Shown: positions 34,422 to 44,376 of the stretch, piece by piece
Numbering within the stretch: the stretch's first letter is position 1
How the letters are laid out: each line of letters starts with the position of its first letter
Source: Ectopseudomonas alcaliphila
GTDB lineage: Bacteria; Pseudomonadota; Gammaproteobacteria; Pseudomonadales; Pseudomonadaceae
Direction of reading: 5' to 3'
Assembly (NCBI RefSeq): GCF_900101755.1
Contig: NZ_FNAE01000003.1
Coordinates: 276,715 to 340,714 of the forward strand
Length of the DNA stretch: 64,000 nt
The notes under the pieces: generated by a model
Databases searched by the model: none
Seen by the model: only the letters and a program-made list of their open reading frames with translations
Told to the model about the DNA's origin: nothing
Position numbers and translations under genes: made by a program

Positions 34422-34438
34422 TATCATTCCCGCTGATA
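34422..34438 (+). promoter_or_regulatory. MexT box upstream of mexE
   Basis: TATCA-N7-TGATA is a perfect LysR-type palindrome that also fits the MexT consensus ATC-N9-GAT. It lies 85 bp ahead of the mexE start, right after the mexT terminator. Confidence 0.75.
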
Positions 34439-34523
34439 TTCAAATTCATGGCATTCGATTCGTAGCCTCCCAAGACTCGTCGCAGACTCCGCCAATCCAC
34501 AAATCCGACTGGCGGAGTCACCC

Positions 34524-35762
34524 ATGGAACAGCAGCACAAGAACATCTGGATATTCCCCCTGGCCCTCGCCGGCGCCCTCGCCCTCAGCGGTTGCGATCA
34601 GGCTGCGCAGACTCAGGCGCAAATGCCCGCGCCCAAGGTCAGCGTCGCCGAAGTCATCGAACAGCCGATCAACGAGTGGGACGAGTTCACCGGCCGTCTC
34701 GAAGCGCCGCAATCCGTCGAAATCCGCCCGCGCGTTTCCGGTTACATCGACAAGGTCGCCTTCGACGAAGGCACTCTGGTGAAGAAAGGCGATCTGCTGT
34801 TCCAGATCGACCCGCGTCCGTTCCAGGCTGAAGTCAAACGCCTCGAAGCCCAGCTGCAACAGGCCCGCGCCGGTCAGGCCCGTGCCGCCAACGAAGCGCG
34901 TCGTGGCGAGCGCCTGCGTCAGAGCAATGCCATCTCCGCCGAACTGGCCGATGCTCGCGCCAGCGCCGCCACCGAAGCTCAGGCTCAGGTCGCGGCAATC
35001 GCCGCCGAGCTGGAAAACGCCCGCCTCAACCTCAGTTTCACCCGCATCACTGCGCCCATCGACGGTCGCGTCAGCCGCGCCGAAATCACCGAAGGCAACC
35101 TGGTCGGTGCCGGCGAAAGCCTGCTGACCTCGGTGGTCTCCACCGACAAGGTCTACGCCTACTTCGATGCCGATGAGCGCGCCTTCCTCAAGTATGTCGA
35201 GCTGGCCCGCCAGTCCGGCGCCGACGCCCGTGGGGCCAGTCCGGTGTACCTCGGCCTGTCCGATGAAACCGACCACCCGCACCTGGGCCAGCTGGACTTT
35301 CTCGACAACCAGGTCAACCCGCGCACCGGCACCATCCGTGGCCGCGCCGTGTTCGACAACCAGGATGGTCGCTTTACCCCGGGTCTGTATGCCCGCCTGA
35401 AACTGGTGGGCAGCAAGCCCTACGCCGCCACCTTGATCAAAGACGAAGCAGTCGGCACCGACCTGGGCAAGAAGTACGTGCTGGTGCTGGGTGACGACAA
35501 TGCCGTGGCCTATCGCTCCATCGAGCTGGGACCGAAACTCGAAGGCCTGCGCATCGTCCGTAGCGGCCTGAGCAAGGGCGAGAAGATCGTCGTCAACGGT
35601 CTGCAACGCGCCATGCCCGGCTCCACCGTCGATCCGCAACCGGTGTCCATGGCCGATGACAGCACCCTCGAACAACTGGCCCGTATGCGCCAGGCCGTCG
35701 ATGGTAGCCAGGCCCCGCGTATCGCCGCCGAAAAAATCGAAGCTCGCTCGCCGCGCGGCTGA
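34524..35762 (+). CDS. mexE: RND efflux periplasmic adaptor MexE
   Basis: A 412-residue membrane-fusion protein. The N-terminal signal with lipobox ALALSGC predicts lipid attachment at the inner membrane. The lipoyl halves (VEIRPRVSGYIDKVAFDEGTLVKKGDLLFQID and ITAPIDGRVSRAEITEGNLV) flank a long alpha-hairpin of Ala/Glu/Gln-rich repeats at about residues 105-165. Beta-barrel and membrane-proximal domains follow. It bridges MexF to OprN for export of chloramphenicol, quinolones and quorum-signal precursors in P. aeruginosa. First gene of the operon, with a MexT box upstream. Confidence 0.94.
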   Translation: MEQQHKNIWIFPLALAGALALSGCDQAAQTQAQMPAPKVSVAEVIEQPINEWDEFTGRLEAPQSVEIRPRVSGYIDKVAFDEGTLVKKGDLLFQIDPRPFQAEVKRLEAQLQQARAGQARAANEARRGERLRQSNAISAELADARASAATEAQAQVAAIAAELENARLNLSFTRITAPIDGRVSRAEITEGNLVGAGESLLTSVVSTDKVYAYFDADERAFLKYVELARQSGADARGASPVYLGLSDETDHPHLGQLDFLDNQVNPRTGTIRGRAVFDNQDGRFTPGLYARLKLVGSKPYAATLIKDEAVGTDLGKKYVLVLGDDNAVAYRSIELGPKLEGLRIVRSGLSKGEKIVVNGLQRAMPGSTVDPQPVSMADDSTLEQLARMRQAVDGSQAPRIAAEKIEARSPRG

Positions 35763-35789
35763 TCCAGACCGCGCTCAGAGGAAAGACCC

Positions 35790-38700
35790 ATGAATTTCTC
35801 GCAATTCTTCATCCAGCGGCCGATCTTCGCCGCGGTGCTGTCGCTGCTGATCCTGATCGGCGGCGCCATCTCGCTGTTCCAGCTACCGATCAGCGAATAC
35901 CCGGAAGTGGTGCCACCCACCGTCGTGGTGCGTGCCGATTTTCCCGGTGCCAACCCCAAGGTGATCGGTGAAACCGTCGCCTCGCCGCTGGAACAGGCCA
36001 TCGTCGGCGTCGAGGGCATGCTCTACATGTCGTCGCAATCGACCATCGACGGCCGCCTGACGCTGACCGTGACCTTCGCCCTCGGCACCGACCTGGACAA
36101 CGCCCAGGTGCAGGTGCAGAACCGCGTCACCCGCACCATGCCGACCCTGCCCACCGAGGTGCAGCGTCTCGGCGTGACCGTGGACAAGGCCTCTCCGGAC
36201 CTGACCATGGTGGTGCACCTGACCTCGCCGGATCAGCGCTACGACATGCTCTATCTGTCCAACTACGCCGCGCTCAACGTCAAGGACGAGCTGGCGCGCC
36301 TGGACGGCGTGGGCGATGTGCAGCTGTTCGGCATGGGCAACTACTCGCTGCGCGTGTGGCTCGACCCGAACAAGGTGGCCTCGCGCGGGCTCACCGCCAC
36401 CGACGTGGTCACCGCCATTCGCGAACAGAACCGCCAGGTCGCCGCCGGTGCCCTCGGCGCGCCGCCCTCCGACGCCGGCAACAGCTTCCAGCTGTCGATC
36501 AACGCCCAGGGCCGCCTGGTCACCGAGGAAGAGTTCGAGAACATCATCATCCGCGTCGGTGACAACGGCGAGATCACCCGCCTGCGCGATATTGCCCGCA
36601 TCGAGCTGGGCTCCAACCAGTACGCCCTGCGCTCGCTTTTGAACAATCAGCCGGCCGTGGCCATTCCGATATTCCAGCGCCCGGGCTCCAACGCCATCGC
36701 GCTTTCCGACTCGGTGCGCGAGCGCATGGCCGAGCTGAAGCAGAGCTTCCCGCAAGGCATGGACTACGAAGTCGTCTATGACCCGACCATCTTCGTCCGC
36801 GGCTCCATCGAGGCGGTGGTGCACACCCTGCTCGAAGCCGTGGTGCTGGTGGTGCTGGTGGTCGTCCTGTTCCTGCAGACCTGGCGCGCCTCGATCATCC
36901 CGCTGGCTGCCGTGCCGGTGTCCTTGATCGGCACCTTCGCGGTCATGCACATGTTCGGTTTCTCGCTCAACGCGCTGTCGCTGTTCGGCCTGGTGCTGGC
37001 CATCGGTATCGTGGTGGACGACGCCATCGTCGTGGTGGAGAACGTCGAGCGCAACATCGCTCTGGGCAAATCCCCGGTCGAGGCCACCCGCCAGGCCATG
37101 AAGGAGGTGACCGGCCCCATCGTCGCCACCGCTCTGGTGCTGTGCGCCGTGTTCATCCCAACCGCTTTCATCTCGGGCCTCTCGGGTCAGTTCTATCAGC
37201 AGTTCGCACTGACCATCGCCATTTCCACGGTGATCTCGGCAATCAACTCGCTGACCCTGTCGCCAGCACTCGCGGCCATCCTGCTCAAGGACCATAACGC
37301 ACCGAAAGATGCCTTCTCGCGCGGGCTCGACAAACTGTTCGGTGGCTGGCTGTTCGGCCCGTTCAACCGTATGTTCGAGCGCGCCAGCAACCGCTACGTC
37401 GGCACCGTGCGTCGCGTGCTGCGTGGTAGCAGCATCGCCATGCTGATCTACGGCGGTCTACTGGTGCTCGGCTACCTGGGCTTCTCCAGCACCCCGACCG
37501 GTTTCGTGCCACAGCAGGACAAGCAGTACCTGGTGGCCTTCGCCCAGTTGCCGGATGCCGCGACGCTCGATCGCACCGAAGCGGTGATCAAGCACATGAG
37601 CGACATTGCCGGTAAACATCCGGGCGTGGAAAACACCATCGCCTTTCCCGGCCTGTCGATCAATGGCTTCACCAACAGCCCCAACAGCGGCATCGTTTTC
37701 GTCGCGCTCAAGGACTTCGACCTGCGCAAAGATGAAAGCATGTCGGCCGGCGCCATTGCCGCCGAGCTCAACGGCCAGTTTGGTGAGATTCAGGAGGCCT
37801 ACCTCGCCATCTTCCCGCCACCACCAGTACAGGGGCTGGGCACCATTGGCGGCTTCCGCCTGCAGGTTCAGGATCGTGGCAACCTGGGTTATGAAGAGCT
37901 GTACACGCAGACCCAAAACATCCTCAACAAGGCCCGTCAGTTGCCGGAGCTGAACCCGATGTCGGTGTTCACCAGCTACCAGGTCAACGTGCCGCAGGTC
38001 GATGCCGCCATCGACCGCGAAAAGGCCAAGACCCATGGCGTGGCCATCAACGACATCTTCGACACCCTGCAGGTGTACCTGGGCTCGCTGTATGCCAACG
38101 ATTTCAACCGTTTCGGCCGCACCTACCAGGTCAACGTCCAGGCCGACCAGCAATTCCGTCTGGAGCCGGAGCAGATCGGTCAGCTCAAGGTGCGCAACAA
38201 CCGTGGGGAAATGGTGCCGCTGTCGACCTTCGTCAAGGTCAATGACAGTGCCGGCCCTGATCGGGTGATGCATTACAACGGCTTCCTCACCGCCGAGATC
38301 AACGGTGCCGCCGCGCCGGGTTACAGCTCGGGCCAGGCTGAGGCAGCCATCGCCAAACTGCTGAACGAGGAACTGCCAATTGGCATGACCTTCGAGTGGA
38401 CCGATCTGACCTACCAGCAGATCCTCGCCGGCAACACTGCGATCTTCATCTTCCCGCTCTGCGTATTGCTGGCCTTCCTCGTGCTGGCTGCCCAGTACGA
38501 AAGCTGGAGCCTGCCAATGGCGGTGATCCTGATCGTACCGATCGTGCTCTTCACCGCCATCGTCGGGGTGATCATCGCGGGTATCGACAACAACATCTTC
38601 ACTCAGATCGGCTTGATCGTACTGGTGGGCCTGGCTTGCAAGAACGCCATTCTGATCATTGAGTTCGCCAAGGAGAAACAGGAAGAGGGGCTCGACCGCG

Positions 38701-38969
38701 TCGCGGCTGTGCTTGAGGCCTGCCGCCTGCGTCTGCGCCCGATTCTGATGACCTCCATCGCCTTCATCATGGCAGTGGTACCGCTGGTGCTGTCCAGCGG
38801 TGCAGGCGCCGAGATGCGCCATGCCATGGGTGTGGCAGTGTTCTCCGGGATGATCGGCGTGACCTTCTTCGGGCTGCTGCTGACGCCGGTGTTCTATGTA
38901 CTGATCCGCGGCTTCGTCGAAAAACGCGAAGCCCGCAAAGCCGCCCGCCTGCAGGAGTCGCATGCATGA
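35790..38969 (+). CDS. mexF: RND multidrug efflux transporter MexF
   Basis: A 1059-residue inner-membrane proton-drug antiporter of the HAE1 family with twelve predicted helices and two large periplasmic loops. The N-terminus NFSQFFIQRPIFAAVLSLLI is classic. The proton-relay pair D410/D411 lies in IGIVVDDAIVVVENVER in helix 4, and FVPQQDKQYLVAFAQLP begins the second periplasmic half. It follows mexE by 27 bp and its stop overlaps the oprN start (ATGA). A ribosome-binding GAGGAAAG lies just ahead. The gene is intact, with no frameshift. Confidence 0.96.
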   Translation: MNFSQFFIQRPIFAAVLSLLILIGGAISLFQLPISEYPEVVPPTVVVRADFPGANPKVIGETVASPLEQAIVGVEGMLYMSSQSTIDGRLTLTVTFALGTDLDNAQVQVQNRVTRTMPTLPTEVQRLGVTVDKASPDLTMVVHLTSPDQRYDMLYLSNYAALNVKDELARLDGVGDVQLFGMGNYSLRVWLDPNKVASRGLTATDVVTAIREQNRQVAAGALGAPPSDAGNSFQLSINAQGRLVTEEEFENIIIRVGDNGEITRLRDIARIELGSNQYALRSLLNNQPAVAIPIFQRPGSNAIALSDSVRERMAELKQSFPQGMDYEVVYDPTIFVRGSIEAVVHTLLEAVVLVVLVVVLFLQTWRASIIPLAAVPVSLIGTFAVMHMFGFSLNALSLFGLVLAIGIVVDDAIVVVENVERNIALGKSPVEATRQAMKEVTGPIVATALVLCAVFIPTAFISGLSGQFYQQFALTIAISTVISAINSLTLSPALAAILLKDHNAPKDAFSRGLDKLFGGWLFGPFNRMFERASNRYVGTVRRVLRGSSIAMLIYGGLLVLGYLGFSSTPTGFVPQQDKQYLVAFAQLPDAATLDRTEAVIKHMSDIAGKHPGVENTIAFPGLSINGFTNSPNSGIVFVALKDFDLRKDESMSAGAIAAELNGQFGEIQEAYLAIFPPPPVQGLGTIGGFRLQVQDRGNLGYEELYTQTQNILNKARQLPELNPMSVFTSYQVNVPQVDAAIDREKAKTHGVAINDIFDTLQVYLGSLYANDFNRFGRTYQVNVQADQQFRLEPEQIGQLKVRNNRGEMVPLSTFVKVNDSAGPDRVMHYNGFLTAEINGAAAPGYSSGQAEAAIAKLLNEELPIGMTFEWTDLTYQQILAGNTAIFIFPLCVLLAFLVLAAQYESWSLPMAVILIVPIVLFTAIVGVIIAGIDNNIFTQIGLIVLVGLACKNAILIIEFAKEKQEEGLDRVAAVLEACRLRLRPILMTSIAFIMAVVPLVLSSGAGAEMRHAMGVAVFSGMIGVTFFGLLLTPVFYVLIRGFVEKREARKAARLQESHA

Positions 38970-40354
38970 AAGCCTTCGCCCCCGCTCTCCTGACCCTGGC
39001 GCTGTCGGCCTGCGCCGTCGGCCCGGACTATCGGGCACCGGTCACCGAACCAGCGCGCTCCACAGCGCTGGAGGCGGCCGATTACGACCGTAGCCGTTTC
39101 GAAGCCGCCTGGTGGCAGCAATTCGACGACCCGACGCTGAACCTGCTGGTGCAGCGTTCGCTGCAGGACAACCGCGAGCTGCGCGTGGCCTTCAGCCGCC
39201 TGCGTGCAGCGCGATCGATCCGCGATGACGTGGCCAACGACCGCTTCCCTACCGTCACCAGCCGTGCCAGTGGCGAGTTCGGCAAGGCTCAGCAGCCTCC
39301 GACTACAGATGAGCGCATCCGTCAGGAACGCTACGACCTGGGGCTGGACATGGCCTGGGAACTGGATCTGTTCGGCCGCATCCAGCGTCAACTGGAAGCC
39401 AGCGAAGCACGCATCGAAGTGGCCGAGGCTGACTACTATCAGTTGCAGGTCAGTCTGATCGCCGAACTGGTCGATGCCTACGGCACCCTGCGTGGCGCAC
39501 AGCTGCGCGAAAACATCGCCCGCGAGAACCTGAAGAATCAGCAGGATTCGCGCTCCATCACCGAGCAACTGCGTGACGCCGGCGTCGGCAACGAACTGGA
39601 CGTCCTGCGTGCCGATGCCCGTTTGGCCGCCACCGAAGCCAGCCTGCCGCAACTGCAGGCGCAACAGGTGCGGGCACAGAATCGCATCGCCACCCTGCTC
39701 GGCCAGCGCCCGGAACAGCTGCAGGTCGACCTGGCGCCCAAACCGCTGCCGGTGATCGCCAAGGCCCTGCCCATTGGCAATCCGGCCGAACTGCTGCGTC
39801 GTCGCCCGGATATCCAGGCGGCCGAGCGCCAGCTGGCGGCAGCCACGGCGGACGTTGGCGTGGCAACGGCGGATCTGTTCCCACGCGTCAGCCTCACCGG
39901 CTTTCTCGGCTTTACCGCTGGGCGTGGCTCACAACTGGGTTCGTCAGCTGCCCGCGCCTGGGGCGTAGCGCCGAGCATCAGCTGGGCGGCCTTCGATCTC
40001 GGTAGCGTTCGAGCACGTCTGCGCGGCGCCGAGGCCGAGGCCGATGGTGCGCTGTCGCAGTATGAACAGCAGGTGTTGCTGGCCCTGGAAGAATCGGAAA
40101 ACGCCTTCAGCGATTACGCCAAACGCCAGCAGCGTCTGGTTTCCCTGGTGCGCCAGGCAGAAGCCAGCCGTGCAGCGGCGGATCAGGCAGCGATTCGCTA
40201 TCGCGAAGGGACGGTGGATTTCCTCGTGCTGCTCGATGCCGAACGTGAGCGTCTGGCCGCCGAAGATGCCCAGGCCTCGGCCGAGGTCGAGCTGTACAGC
40301 GGCATCGTCGCGATCTACAAGGCGCTCGGCGGCGGTTGGCAGCCGCAGGCCTAA
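38966..40354 (+). CDS. oprN: outer-membrane efflux channel OprN
   Basis: A 462-residue TolC-type outer-membrane factor. The signal ends at lipobox TLALSAC followed by AVGPDYRAP, the standard start of NodT-type efflux lipoproteins. Two OEP repeats are visible (about residues 60-240 and 270-450), with matching motifs SLIAELVDAYGTLRGAQ and NAFSDYAKRQQRLVSLVRQA, plus LLRRRPDIQAAERQLAAATADVGVA. It forms the trimeric exit duct for MexEF. The start is coupled to mexF by ATGA. A strong terminator follows. Confidence 0.95.
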   Translation: MKAFAPALLTLALSACAVGPDYRAPVTEPARSTALEAADYDRSRFEAAWWQQFDDPTLNLLVQRSLQDNRELRVAFSRLRAARSIRDDVANDRFPTVTSRASGEFGKAQQPPTTDERIRQERYDLGLDMAWELDLFGRIQRQLEASEARIEVAEADYYQLQVSLIAELVDAYGTLRGAQLRENIARENLKNQQDSRSITEQLRDAGVGNELDVLRADARLAATEASLPQLQAQQVRAQNRIATLLGQRPEQLQVDLAPKPLPVIAKALPIGNPAELLRRRPDIQAAERQLAAATADVGVATADLFPRVSLTGFLGFTAGRGSQLGSSAARAWGVAPSISWAAFDLGSVRARLRGAEAEADGALSQYEQQVLLALEESENAFSDYAKRQQRLVSLVRQAEASRAAADQAAIRYREGTVDFLVLLDAERERLAAEDAQASAEVELYSGIVAIYKALGGGWQPQA

Positions 40355-40392
40355 CCCACTCTCCCCCGGTCGGCGCCATGCCGACCCTCCTC

Positions 40393-40423
40393 AGCCCCGG
40401 AGCCAGTGCTTCGGGGCTTTTTT
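40393..40423 (+). terminator. intrinsic terminator of mexEF-oprN
   Basis: AGCCCCG-N12-CGGGGCT followed by six T residues, 38 bp after the oprN stop. Confidence 0.85.
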
Positions 40424-40588
40424 ATCCAGGCCAACAGCTGAGCACCAATCGCTGCTGGAAACTGCATCAGCCGTTCAGCAACGCCAGATCGAGGATCATC
40501 AGCCCTTGCGCCTGCAGGCAATGCCGACTTGATCGACTACGCACGGACTGCCCCAGCCGATAGACTGCCGTTTCGACCATTGACGGAC

Positions 40589-40948
40589 ATGCCAATGACG
40601 CCCGATCAGATAGCCAGCTTCTGCCTCAGCCTGCCCGGTGCCCGTGAAGACTTCAAATGGGGTAGCAACCGGGTGTTTTCGGTGGCCGGTAACAAGATGT
40701 TCGCCATTCTCGATTTTCTTGGCGAGGATCTGGCCTTCAAGGTCGATCACGACCTGTTTCTCGGTCATGTCGACCGACCTGGCATCCGCCCTGCCCCGTA
40801 TCTGGCTCGCGCCCACTGGATCAGCATGAACGCCCAGCGGCCGCCGCTGGGCGACGATGAGCTGCGCCAACTGCTGACGCGCTCGCATCATCTGGTGGTA
40901 CGCCGCCTGCCCAAGCGCCTGCAACCGGGCCTGCTACTGGACGAATAA
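40589..40948 (+). CDS. MmcQ/YjbR-family protein
   Basis: A 119-residue protein of the MmcQ/YjbR family, a compact alpha/beta fold related to type II secretion-chaperone-like or DNA-binding proteins of unclear function. The pattern LSLPGAREDFKWGSNRVFSVAGNKMFAIL with later FKVDHDLFLGHVDRPGIRPAPYLARAHWISM is typical. Starts at 40589 and 40595 (both ATG) are equally possible; neither has a strong ribosome-binding site. It overlaps the convergent CSD-DUF1294 gene by 15 bp at the C-termini. A frame extension to 40529 is unlikely to be translated. Confidence 0.85.
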   Translation: MPMTPDQIASFCLSLPGAREDFKWGSNRVFSVAGNKMFAILDFLGEDLAFKVDHDLFLGHVDRPGIRPAPYLARAHWISMNAQRPPLGDDELRQLLTRSHHLVVRRLPKRLQPGLLLDE

Positions 40949-41656
40949 GGGTATGTGGCGGGCGATGTAGGTGCCGTCGAGCAACAGCAGATCGATCCAG
41001 AACAGCTGATGAACCGCGACGATCAGCCAGAAAACGGCTTGATAGGACGCCTTGCGCGTCTTGTGCCGGAATGTCTGCTGAGCGATCAGTGCACCTGGCC
41101 AGCCGCCGGCCAGTTCTACCAGATGCAGCGTGTTTTCCGCCGTGCGGCGGCCACCGCTCTGAGCGCTGCGTTTATCCAGCCAGTACTGCAGAAAACTCAG
41201 CAGGCTGGCCAGCAGATAAAGCGGCAACACCCACCAGAAACGCCTACCGAACAACTGCAGCGCGCCGAGCAAGGGCAAGGCGCATAGCAGAGCAAGAATC
41301 ACCGCCTTGCTGGAGAAATTTCGGATAGAGCCCTGCACCGCTGCCTTGGGCACGGCGCTGGCAGCATGCTTTCGCAGCCCAGGAGCGGCTTTGCCGGGGC
41401 TTTTCGGTTTACGCCGAATCGCCTGGCGATCAAGGCTCAGCTCGCCCGCCAATCGCAGATGTTCGGCACGCGGCCGTCCTCGCTCGTCACGCCCCTCGAT
41501 GAACAACACCTCTTCACCAGGCTGCGGACGGCGATCACCGCGCATCACCGATATGTGCGCGAAGACTTCAGCACCGCCGCTTAGCGGCTGGACGAAACCA
41601 AAACCCTTGGCGTCGTCCCAGCTTTTCAGGCGCCCCTTGCGCTCGTTACCGATCAC
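40934..41656 (-). CDS. cold-shock domain fused to DUF1294 membrane domain
   Basis: A 240-residue protein with a GTG start at 41656 that overlaps the uppP stop (GTGA). Residues 1-70 are a cold-shock domain with RNA-binding motifs KGFGFV and VFAHISV. A basic linker of about 55 residues follows. The C-terminal DUF1294 part has two or three helices and the conserved [35 protein letters not shown] core. The pairing is known in proteobacteria, with unknown function; it may tether an RNA-binding head to the membrane. Coupled to uppP, so probably co-expressed with the undecaprenyl-phosphate cycle. Confidence 0.88.
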   Translation of the reverse strand: MIGNERKGRLKSWDDAKGFGFVQPLSGGAEVFAHISVMRGDRRPQPGEEVLFIEGRDERGRPRAEHLRLAGELSLDRQAIRRKPKSPGKAAPGLRKHAASAVPKAAVQGSIRNFSSKAVILALLCALPLLGALQLFGRRFWWVLPLYLLASLLSFLQYWLDKRSAQSGGRRTAENTLHLVELAGGWPGALIAQQTFRHKTRKASYQAVFWLIVAVHQLFWIDLLLLDGTYIARHIPLFVQ

Positions 41657-42483
41657 GGCTGCGCCGTGCTCCAGTCGATCAGGTGCAACTGCCAGGTGGC
41701 GAGAATCACCAGGCCGAAGGCGATGCGGTACCAGGCGAACACGGCATAACTGTGGCTGGTAATGAACTTGAGCAAGGCGCGTACGGTGATCATCGCGACG
41801 ATGAAGGTGCTGACGAAGCCGATGGCGAAGATCGGCAAGTCGCTCATCTGCAGAATGTCGCGGTACTTGATCAGCGAATAGACAGTGGCTGCGACCATGG
41901 TTGGCATGGCCAGGAAGAAGGAGAACTCGGTCGCGGCCTTGCGCGACAAGCCAAACACCAGACCGCCGATGATGGTAGCGCCCGAACGGGATGTGCCTGG
42001 AATCAGCGCCAGACATTGCGCGAAGCCAACCTTCAATGCCAGTTTCCAAGTCATGTCATCGACCGTTTCGGCCTTGATCGCGTGTTCGCGCTTCTCCGCC
42101 CAGAGCATGATGATGCCGCCGATGATCAACGCCATGGCGACAGTGATCGGGTTGAACAGCCAGTGTTCGATCAGATCGGCGAAGGTCAGGCCGAAGATCA
42201 CTGCCGGAATGAACGCCAACAGCAGGTTGAAGGTGAAACGCTGCGCGTTCGGGTCATTGGGCAGGCCAACGACGACCCCAAGCACTTTCGCTCGAAACTC
42301 CCAGATCACGGCCAGAATGGCGCCGAGCTGGATGATGATCTTGAACGCCGTCGCCGTTTCGCCATTGAAGCCCAGCAGGTCACCGACCACGATCAGGTGC
42401 CCGGTACTGGAAATCGGCAAGAACTCGGTCAGGCCTTCCACTACGCCCAGAATCAGGGCCTGAAAGGCCACCCAGAAATCCAT
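41653..42483 (-). CDS. uppP: undecaprenyl-diphosphatase UppP (BacA)
   Basis: A 276-residue polytopic membrane enzyme that dephosphorylates undecaprenyl diphosphate to recycle the lipid carrier for cell-wall synthesis. The signature motifs [15 protein letters not shown] (about residues 17-31) and [11 protein letters not shown] are intact, giving the catalytic Glu, Ser, His and Arg. A TTG at 42495 would add four residues, but the ATG at 42483 has GGGGGA immediately upstream and fits the family start. It overlaps the CSD-DUF1294 gene and is the first gene of the pair. Confidence 0.95.
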   Translation of the reverse strand: MDFWVAFQALILGVVEGLTEFLPISSTGHLIVVGDLLGFNGETATAFKIIIQLGAILAVIWEFRAKVLGVVVGLPNDPNAQRFTFNLLLAFIPAVIFGLTFADLIEHWLFNPITVAMALIIGGIIMLWAEKREHAIKAETVDDMTWKLALKVGFAQCLALIPGTSRSGATIIGGLVFGLSRKAATEFSFFLAMPTMVAATVYSLIKYRDILQMSDLPIFAIGFVSTFIVAMITVRALLKFITSHSYAVFAWYRIAFGLVILATWQLHLIDWSTAQP

Positions 42484-42734
42484 CAAATCCCCCAAAGCGC
42501 GGCAACTACCTACGCGTAAAACTCAGAACGTGGAGCATGGCCCCGGCCCTGGGACACGAAACCGTCATGGAGGTTCCTTGCAACGGTCTAGCCCGGTGCT
42601 CATTCAGGTTCTGCGCCGGGCGGCCGAAATGCTATCAGACAAATAGAGTGAATAATGCCTTGATATGACAGTATTGCCTCGCCCCCTTCGAGGTGGCCCT
42701 GAAGCCGACAATTACAACAGTCAGGAATTCGTCC

Positions 42735-44369
42735 ATGAACAGCTTACGTAGTCTTCCTATCAGCCGCCGTCTATGGCTGATCTTGGCGCTGGCCATTTTG
42801 ACGCTGATCTTGCAGGGCGCCTACATGCTGCGCCAGCTCCACATCGATCTTTATGCCGGCAAGTCGGAAAAGACCGAGCATGTGGTGCAGAGCGCCGCCA
42901 GTATTCTCAAACATTTCCATGGCCTGGAAAGTGCCGGCAGCCTGAGCCGCGAGCAAGCACAGAAGCAGGCCATGGAAGTGGTGCGCGGTTTGCGCTACGA
43001 CGGCCAGGAGTACTTCTGGATCAACGATCAGACGCCGGCCATGCTCATGCATCCGATGAATGCCAAGCTCGAGGGCCAGAACCTTTCCGGCTTCAAGGAT
43101 CCGGACGGCAAGGCGTTGTTCAACGAGATGGTCGCCATTACCCGCAGCCAGGGGGCCGGCCAGGTCGACTATCGCTGGCCGAAACCCGGCGCCACCGACC
43201 CGGTACCGAAAATCTCCTATGTCGAACTGTTCCAGCCCTGGGGCTGGATCATCGGCTCCGGCGTCTATGTCGATGACGTGCAGGCGGAGTTCAGGGCCCA
43301 GGCGATCAAAGCCATGGGCATCGGTTTGTTGATCGCCCTGCTCCTGACTGGCCTGGTGGTGCTGATTACGCGCAGCATCGTGCAGCCGTTACAGGCAGCA
43401 GTGGACGCCATGGCCAGCATTTCCAGTGGTGAAGGCGACCTGACCCGCAACCTCGACAGCCACGGGCGGGACGAACTGACTGCGCTGGCGACCTATTTCA
43501 ATGCCTTTACCGAAAAGCTGCGCCATGTGATCCGGCAGATGCTCGATTCGGCAGGCTCGCTCGATCAGGCCGCCCGCTCGCTTGGCGACATCTCCAGCGA
43601 GGCGCAACGCCACAGCCAGCAACAGGCGCAGCAGATGGAGCTGGTGGCGACCGCTGTCAACGAGGTGACCTACGGCGTACAGGACGTGGCGAAGAACGCC
43701 GAGCACGCCTCCAGCGAGATGCACACCGCCGAGGAGCAGGCCAGCCAGGGCCAGCAGAACATCGAGGCGAGCCTGCGTCAGATCGATCAGTTGTCGGGCA
43801 CCATCGACAAGGCCGTAGAGGTGATTCAATCACTGGCCAGCGAGAGCACGCAGATCGGCAGCGTACTGGAGGTGATCCGCTCCATCGCCGAGCAAACCAA
43901 CCTGCTCGCCCTCAACGCCGCCATCGAGGCTGCCCGCGCCGGTGAGCAGGGCCGCGGTTTCGCCGTGGTTGCGGACGAAGTGAGGCTTCTGGCGCAACGT
44001 ACCCAGCAGTCCACCGCGGAAATTCAGGGTATGATCGAGCGCCTGCAAGGCAACTCCGAAGCAGCCGTCAAGGTGATCAACGAAAGCAGCCGCGCGTCCC
44101 AGCTGACCGTGGAACAGGCCAGCCAGGCCGGTGAGAGCCTCGCCCAGATCGCCCAATCGCTACGCAACCTGACCGGGCTCAATGCCTCGATCGCCAGTGC
44201 CACCCTGCAACAATCCCACGTGGTGGAAGACATCAATCAGAACGTCACGCAGACGGCAGCACTGGCGCACAACACCGCCGAGGCTGCCGAACAGTCGAGC
44301 GCGGCCAGCCAGCACCTGAAACAGCTGGCCGACCAGCTCAATCGTCTGCTTGGGCAATTCCGCGTATGA
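42735..44369 (+). CDS. methyl-accepting chemotaxis protein with single Cache sensor
   Basis: A 544-residue chemoreceptor. Helix 1 (residues 10-30) is followed by a periplasmic sCache_2-type sensor to about residue 185 ([40 protein letters not shown]), helix 2 ([17 protein letters not shown]) and HAMP ([14 protein letters not shown]). A cytoplasmic signalling hairpin has its tip near residue 386 ([19 protein letters not shown]). Such sensors often bind small carboxylates. No C-terminal pentapeptide tether is seen. I use the ATG at 42735 (AGGA ahead) rather than upstream in-frame codons. A short unknown gene follows after only 7 bp. Confidence 0.93.
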   Translation: MNSLRSLPISRRLWLILALAILTLILQGAYMLRQLHIDLYAGKSEKTEHVVQSAASILKHFHGLESAGSLSREQAQKQAMEVVRGLRYDGQEYFWINDQTPAMLMHPMNAKLEGQNLSGFKDPDGKALFNEMVAITRSQGAGQVDYRWPKPGATDPVPKISYVELFQPWGWIIGSGVYVDDVQAEFRAQAIKAMGIGLLIALLLTGLVVLITRSIVQPLQAAVDAMASISSGEGDLTRNLDSHGRDELTALATYFNAFTEKLRHVIRQMLDSAGSLDQAARSLGDISSEAQRHSQQQAQQMELVATAVNEVTYGVQDVAKNAEHASSEMHTAEEQASQGQQNIEASLRQIDQLSGTIDKAVEVIQSLASESTQIGSVLEVIRSIAEQTNLLALNAAIEAARAGEQGRGFAVVADEVRLLAQRTQQSTAEIQGMIERLQGNSEAAVKVINESSRASQLTVEQASQAGESLAQIAQSLRNLTGLNASIASATLQQSHVVEDINQNVTQTAALAHNTAEAAEQSSAASQHLKQLADQLNRLLGQFRV

Positions 44370-44376
44370 GTCGAGC

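Noticed and set aside
35883..39038. Long minus-strand frames opposite mexF
   Set aside because: They are antisense shadows of the RND transporter codons.
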